Notes under the pieces: generated by a model
Seen by the model: the letters and a program-made list of their open reading frames with translations, nothing else
Database searches by the model: none
Told to the model about the DNA's origin: nothing
Assembly (NCBI GenBank): GCA_003552075.1
Contig: PUOJ01000050.1
Coordinates: forward strand, 1 to 52,298
DNA: 52,298 nt
Direction: 5' to 3'
Source of the DNA: Bacteroidales bacterium
GTDB taxonomy: Bacteria > Bacteroidota > Bacteroidia > Bacteroidales > UBA7960
Shown here: positions 50,167 through 52,298 of the stretch, in pieces
Numbering within the stretch: the first letter of the stretch is position 1
How the letters are laid out: each line of letters begins with the position of its first letter
Program-made: the position numbers and the translations under genes

Positions 50167-50565
50167 GGGTGTGATTTATTTCTATATGTTCGTCTATATA
50201 CGGTCGAAAGGACAAAATAATAAAACGACAAAAGGTCGAAAAGTCAAAAGGTCGAAAAGTCCGGGGATGCGGTGTTTTGTGCCTGTGCGAAGGAAAACCC
50301 TTTCCTCTGCAAACCCCCTGCGAAAACCTCTGCATTCTTCTGCGAGCAACATCCCCCAAAAACCCGCTTCGGGCAACTCCAGGTAGTCCAGGTGCTTTCC
50401 CCGCAAACTTCCAACCCAACGCTTCAAGCCCAGCTCGTCATCATTCCAAAAACCAGTGCAAACGCGAACCCAGTGATCCCTTAACCCAGCAACAGCCTGC
50501 TTTCATCCAGGCCATCATAAATGCCGCGGGCAACTTCAGCCACCCGACGGTCCAAGCGCTCTCCC
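50167..50565. other. 399-base gap between dehydrogenase and epimerase genes
   Basis: Contains the eight-unit octamer array (50198-50261) and a degenerate CTCTGCGAAACC-like repeat at about 50305-50350. The remainder is featureless; no gene is supported. Confidence 0.55.
50198..50261 (-). repeat. Octamer array, type C, 8 units, before epimerase
   Basis: On the minus strand: GACTTTTC, GACCTTTT, GACTTTTC, GACCTTTT, GTCGTTTT, ATTATTTT, GTCCTTTC, GACCGTAT, in strict 8-bp register. It ends 31 bases before the start codon, sense orientation. Confidence 0.88.
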
Positions 50566-51471
50566 CTACCGGCTTGCCATTCTGATTTGTTGTGCGATCT
50601 CCACGCTTGGGCGGGCGGCTTCCACGCGGAAACCCCGGCCGGCAAATATTTCCCGGTAGCTTTCAGTGTGCAGGTCGGTAAATCCGTCGCTAAATTCCAC
50701 TTCTTCCTTGTCCACGGTAATGCTGCGGTATGTTCTTTTACCTTGCTCAATGGCTTTTCGGGGCAAGTCTTTTTCATTGACACTCAGGAACCAGTTTACC
50801 TTTGCCTTTTCGAATTCCAGCAGGCCTTTGGCTTTTTCCGGCCGGCTTTCGTGCACCTCCAGGGCTTTCATGTCGCCGAACACCCAACTGAGCATATCAA
50901 AAAAGTGGATCCCGATATTGGTGGCCACCCCGCCGGATTTCTGCATGTCGCCTTTCCAAGAGAAGAAGTACCACCTCCCGCGTCCCGTAATATACTGAAG
51001 ATCAATGTCATATACTTTATCTGCAGGTCCTTCAGTGATTTTTTGCTTAAGTTTTTTGATGCTTGGATGCAGTCTTAGTTGCAGAATCGTATAGATATGC
51101 TTGCCTGACTCGGCTTCCAGTTCGCACAAGGATTCAAGGTTCCAGGGGTTTAGCACGATGGGTTTTTCGCAAATGGCGTGGGCATGGTTGCGCACGGCCA
51201 TCCGGATATGGGCGTCGTGCAAATAGTTTGGCGAACAGATGCTCACATAGTCGACGCTTCCTTTGCCTTGCCTATGCAGTTTATCGAGGTGGCGGTCAAA
51301 ACGTTCGGGTTCGGTAAAGAAGTCGGCATGTGGGAAGAAGCTGTCAATGATGCCCACGCCGTCATAGGGGTCAAGCGCACATACCAGTTCGTGGCCTGTG
51401 TCCTTGATGGCCCGCATATGTCTTGGTGCGATGTAGCCTGCTGCTCCGATCAGTGCAAAGTTTTTCTGCAT
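50566..51471 (-). CDS. Gfo/Idh/MocA oxidoreductase, WbpB/WlbA-like UDP-GlcNAc-uronate 3-dehydrogenase
   Basis: A 301-residue NAD-dependent dehydrogenase closely resembling WbpB/WlbA. Those enzymes oxidise C3 of UDP-N-acetylglucosaminuronic acid on the way to diacetylated mannuronic-acid sugars of O-antigens. The N-terminus NFALIGAAGYIAPRHMRAIK, DYVSICSPNYLHDAHI (74-89), the catalytic EKP motif (102-104, Lys103), TGRGRWYFFSWKGD and the closing EFSDGFTDLHTESYREI are strongly WbpB-like. It lacks only the last ~15 residues of longer homologues. It probably belongs, with the epimerase downstream, to a surface-polysaccharide gene set continuing to the right. The acyl- and aminotransferase partners are not in the window. 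Confidence 0.93.
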   Translation of the reverse strand: MQKNFALIGAAGYIAPRHMRAIKDTGHELVCALDPYDGVGIIDSFFPHADFFTEPERFDRHLDKLHRQGKGSVDYVSICSPNYLHDAHIRMAVRNHAHAICEKPIVLNPWNLESLCELEAESGKHIYTILQLRLHPSIKKLKQKITEGPADKVYDIDLQYITGRGRWYFFSWKGDMQKSGGVATNIGIHFFDMLSWVFGDMKALEVHESRPEKAKGLLEFEKAKVNWFLSVNEKDLPRKAIEQGKRTYRSITVDKEEVEFSDGFTDLHTESYREIFAGRGFRVEAARPSVEIAQQIRMASR

Positions 51472-52298
51472 ATTTCTATGGTATTATTCAGGGCTTGTTG
51501 TGTGTAAAAGGTGCCCATATAGGTCTGTTTATTCGTTGCACCTGCATAATTATTCATGCGCAAACCCCATCGCGCGAACAGATGGATCAATGAACTTGCG
51601 CCGTTTCTTTTTGCTTGACACCAAATGTCTTTTCTTCGCGGTGATTTACTGTTGGGACTTTACCCCCGGGGGTTCTGTGTGTAAAACTGCGTTGCAAAGC
51701 AAAAACCAGGGTGATAGCCAAGCACGTATGGTGGTGGACAGCCCGGTCTGCGAAATTTTTCATGCGCGTTTGCTGCCAGGTGCAAACCTGGATTTAATTG
51801 CTTAAACCCAAAGCCTTTGCTTTTTTCAATTGTTTGTTTGACAAAAAATTAAACGCATTAATCATGCTTAATGCCGGTGTCATATGTTTTTGACTACAAA
51901 GATAAAATAAAGCTGGACATGGGCGCATGGATGTTGGATTGCTCCTGCATCCTTTATTATCGTGAGGGTTACAACGCTTTTACATGAACAATTCGGTGAT
52001 GCATTGCTTCTGGGTGTTTTTCATCCCTGTTTGCTGGCCAATCAAGCGTGTAACTTGCCAGGCTCCATTGCTGGTAAGTGTGTAGTGAAGGCACTTTCTT
52101 TAGTTTAACTTGGAAACCCACTGTCAAAGACGGTGGTAATGTTCTTTTTTGCTTTGCATTTACAATTCTTTGCTCATTTACTGGATAAGCGGCTGGTTGG
52201 AGCGGCTTGTGCGACACAGAAGGCTTTGCCTTCTGGCTTAGCAGTCCACCTTCTAAGAAGGTAGTCGTTTAATTTGACTTGGAAACCCACCGTCTTTG
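51472..52298. other. Gene-poor right end (~830 bases)
   Basis: No supported gene. Two short frames (51500-51805 plus; 51969-52217 minus) have no recognisable family. A minus-strand -7 box TATCTTTG (51897-51904) could drive the dehydrogenase gene with a ~420-nt leader. Repeats and hairpins occupy the last 200 bases. Confidence 0.5.
52101..52298. repeat. Repeated ACTTGGAAACCCAC unit and hairpins at the right edge
   Basis: (A/G)ACTTGGAAACCCAC occurs at 52108-52122 and 52276-52290, 168 bases apart. In the first copy it is followed by CTGTCAAAGACGGTGG, whose end is complementary to the CCACCGTCTTTG after the second. Between them are the palindromes AGAAGGC-TTT-GCCTTCT (52219-52235) and CCTTCTAAGAAGG (52249-52261). 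It may be the edge of a repeat or mobile-element remnant continuing beyond the window. Confidence 0.55.

Noticed and set aside
51500-51805. 101-codon plus-strand frame
   Set aside because: No family resemblance or promoter and biased composition; more likely non-coding.
51969-52217. 82-codon minus-strand frame
   Set aside because: Overlaps the ACTTGGAAACCCAC repeat and hairpins; no domain, so treated as repeat-derived.

Overview
The window is chromosomal DNA from a member of the Bacteroidota, probably class Bacteroidia, with moderately high GC. The evidence is a SusC/SusD outer-membrane import pair, type IX secretion sorting domains, lipoproteins whose post-Cys residues look like Bacteroidota surface-export signals, -7 boxes of the form TAnnTTTG, and no obvious Shine-Dalgarno sequences. 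No rRNA, tRNA, CRISPR array, phage or intact insertion sequence was recognised.

Left part (1-33.7 kb) is mostly housekeeping on short transcription units: the end of an RND efflux pump with a PII-like partner, a diacylglycerol-kinase-like lipid kinase, glyS and asd convergent, a secreted lamin-tail protein, a GNAT acetyltransferase, comF, a coiled-coil membrane protein, pfkA and priA. A minus-strand operon then carries a TolC-like channel, an efflux adaptor, tsaB and a DivIC/FtsB-like gene. It is followed by a TIGR01777 epimerase, radA, a DJ-1/PfpI lipoprotein, a baeRF (eRF1-like) protein converging on a sigma-54 response regulator, small exported proteins, a Cys-rich lipoprotein with a two-helix partner, trpS-hflX, a lipid A acyltransferase, and an ECF sigma/anti-sigma pair.

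The accessory centrepiece is a minus-strand operon at 34.8-45.6 kb. In transcription order it encodes isoaspartyl dipeptidase, SusC, SusD, a PKD surface lipoprotein, a canonical lipoprotein cyanophycinase, a YfcC-family inner-membrane transporter, and a second S51 peptidase with a type IX sorting tail. Together these form a plausible complete pathway for capturing and degrading cyanophycin (multi-arginyl-poly-aspartate): depolymerise outside, import beta-Asp-Arg through SusCD, move it across the inner membrane, and split it to Asp and Arg. I see no glycosidase, so this looks like a peptide counterpart of a polysaccharide utilisation locus.

The right end has deoC converging on a glutamine synthetase, an Hsp20 gene, and two nucleotide-sugar genes (a UDP-glucuronate-epimerase-like protein with an unusual internal insertion, and a WbpB/WlbA-like dehydrogenase). 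The last ~0.8 kb is gene-poor and repetitive.

The intergenic DNA is unusually structured. Sense-oriented 8-bp arrays (GACnTTTn) end 4-43 nt before seven start codons. Two kinds of 7-bp array sit at gene ends and even supply the last codons of three genes. A ~50-bp GGCTAA leader element recurs before dagK-like, pfkA, priA and radA. Three genes have an ATG exactly 5 nt after a perfect -7 box, consistent with leaderless mRNAs.
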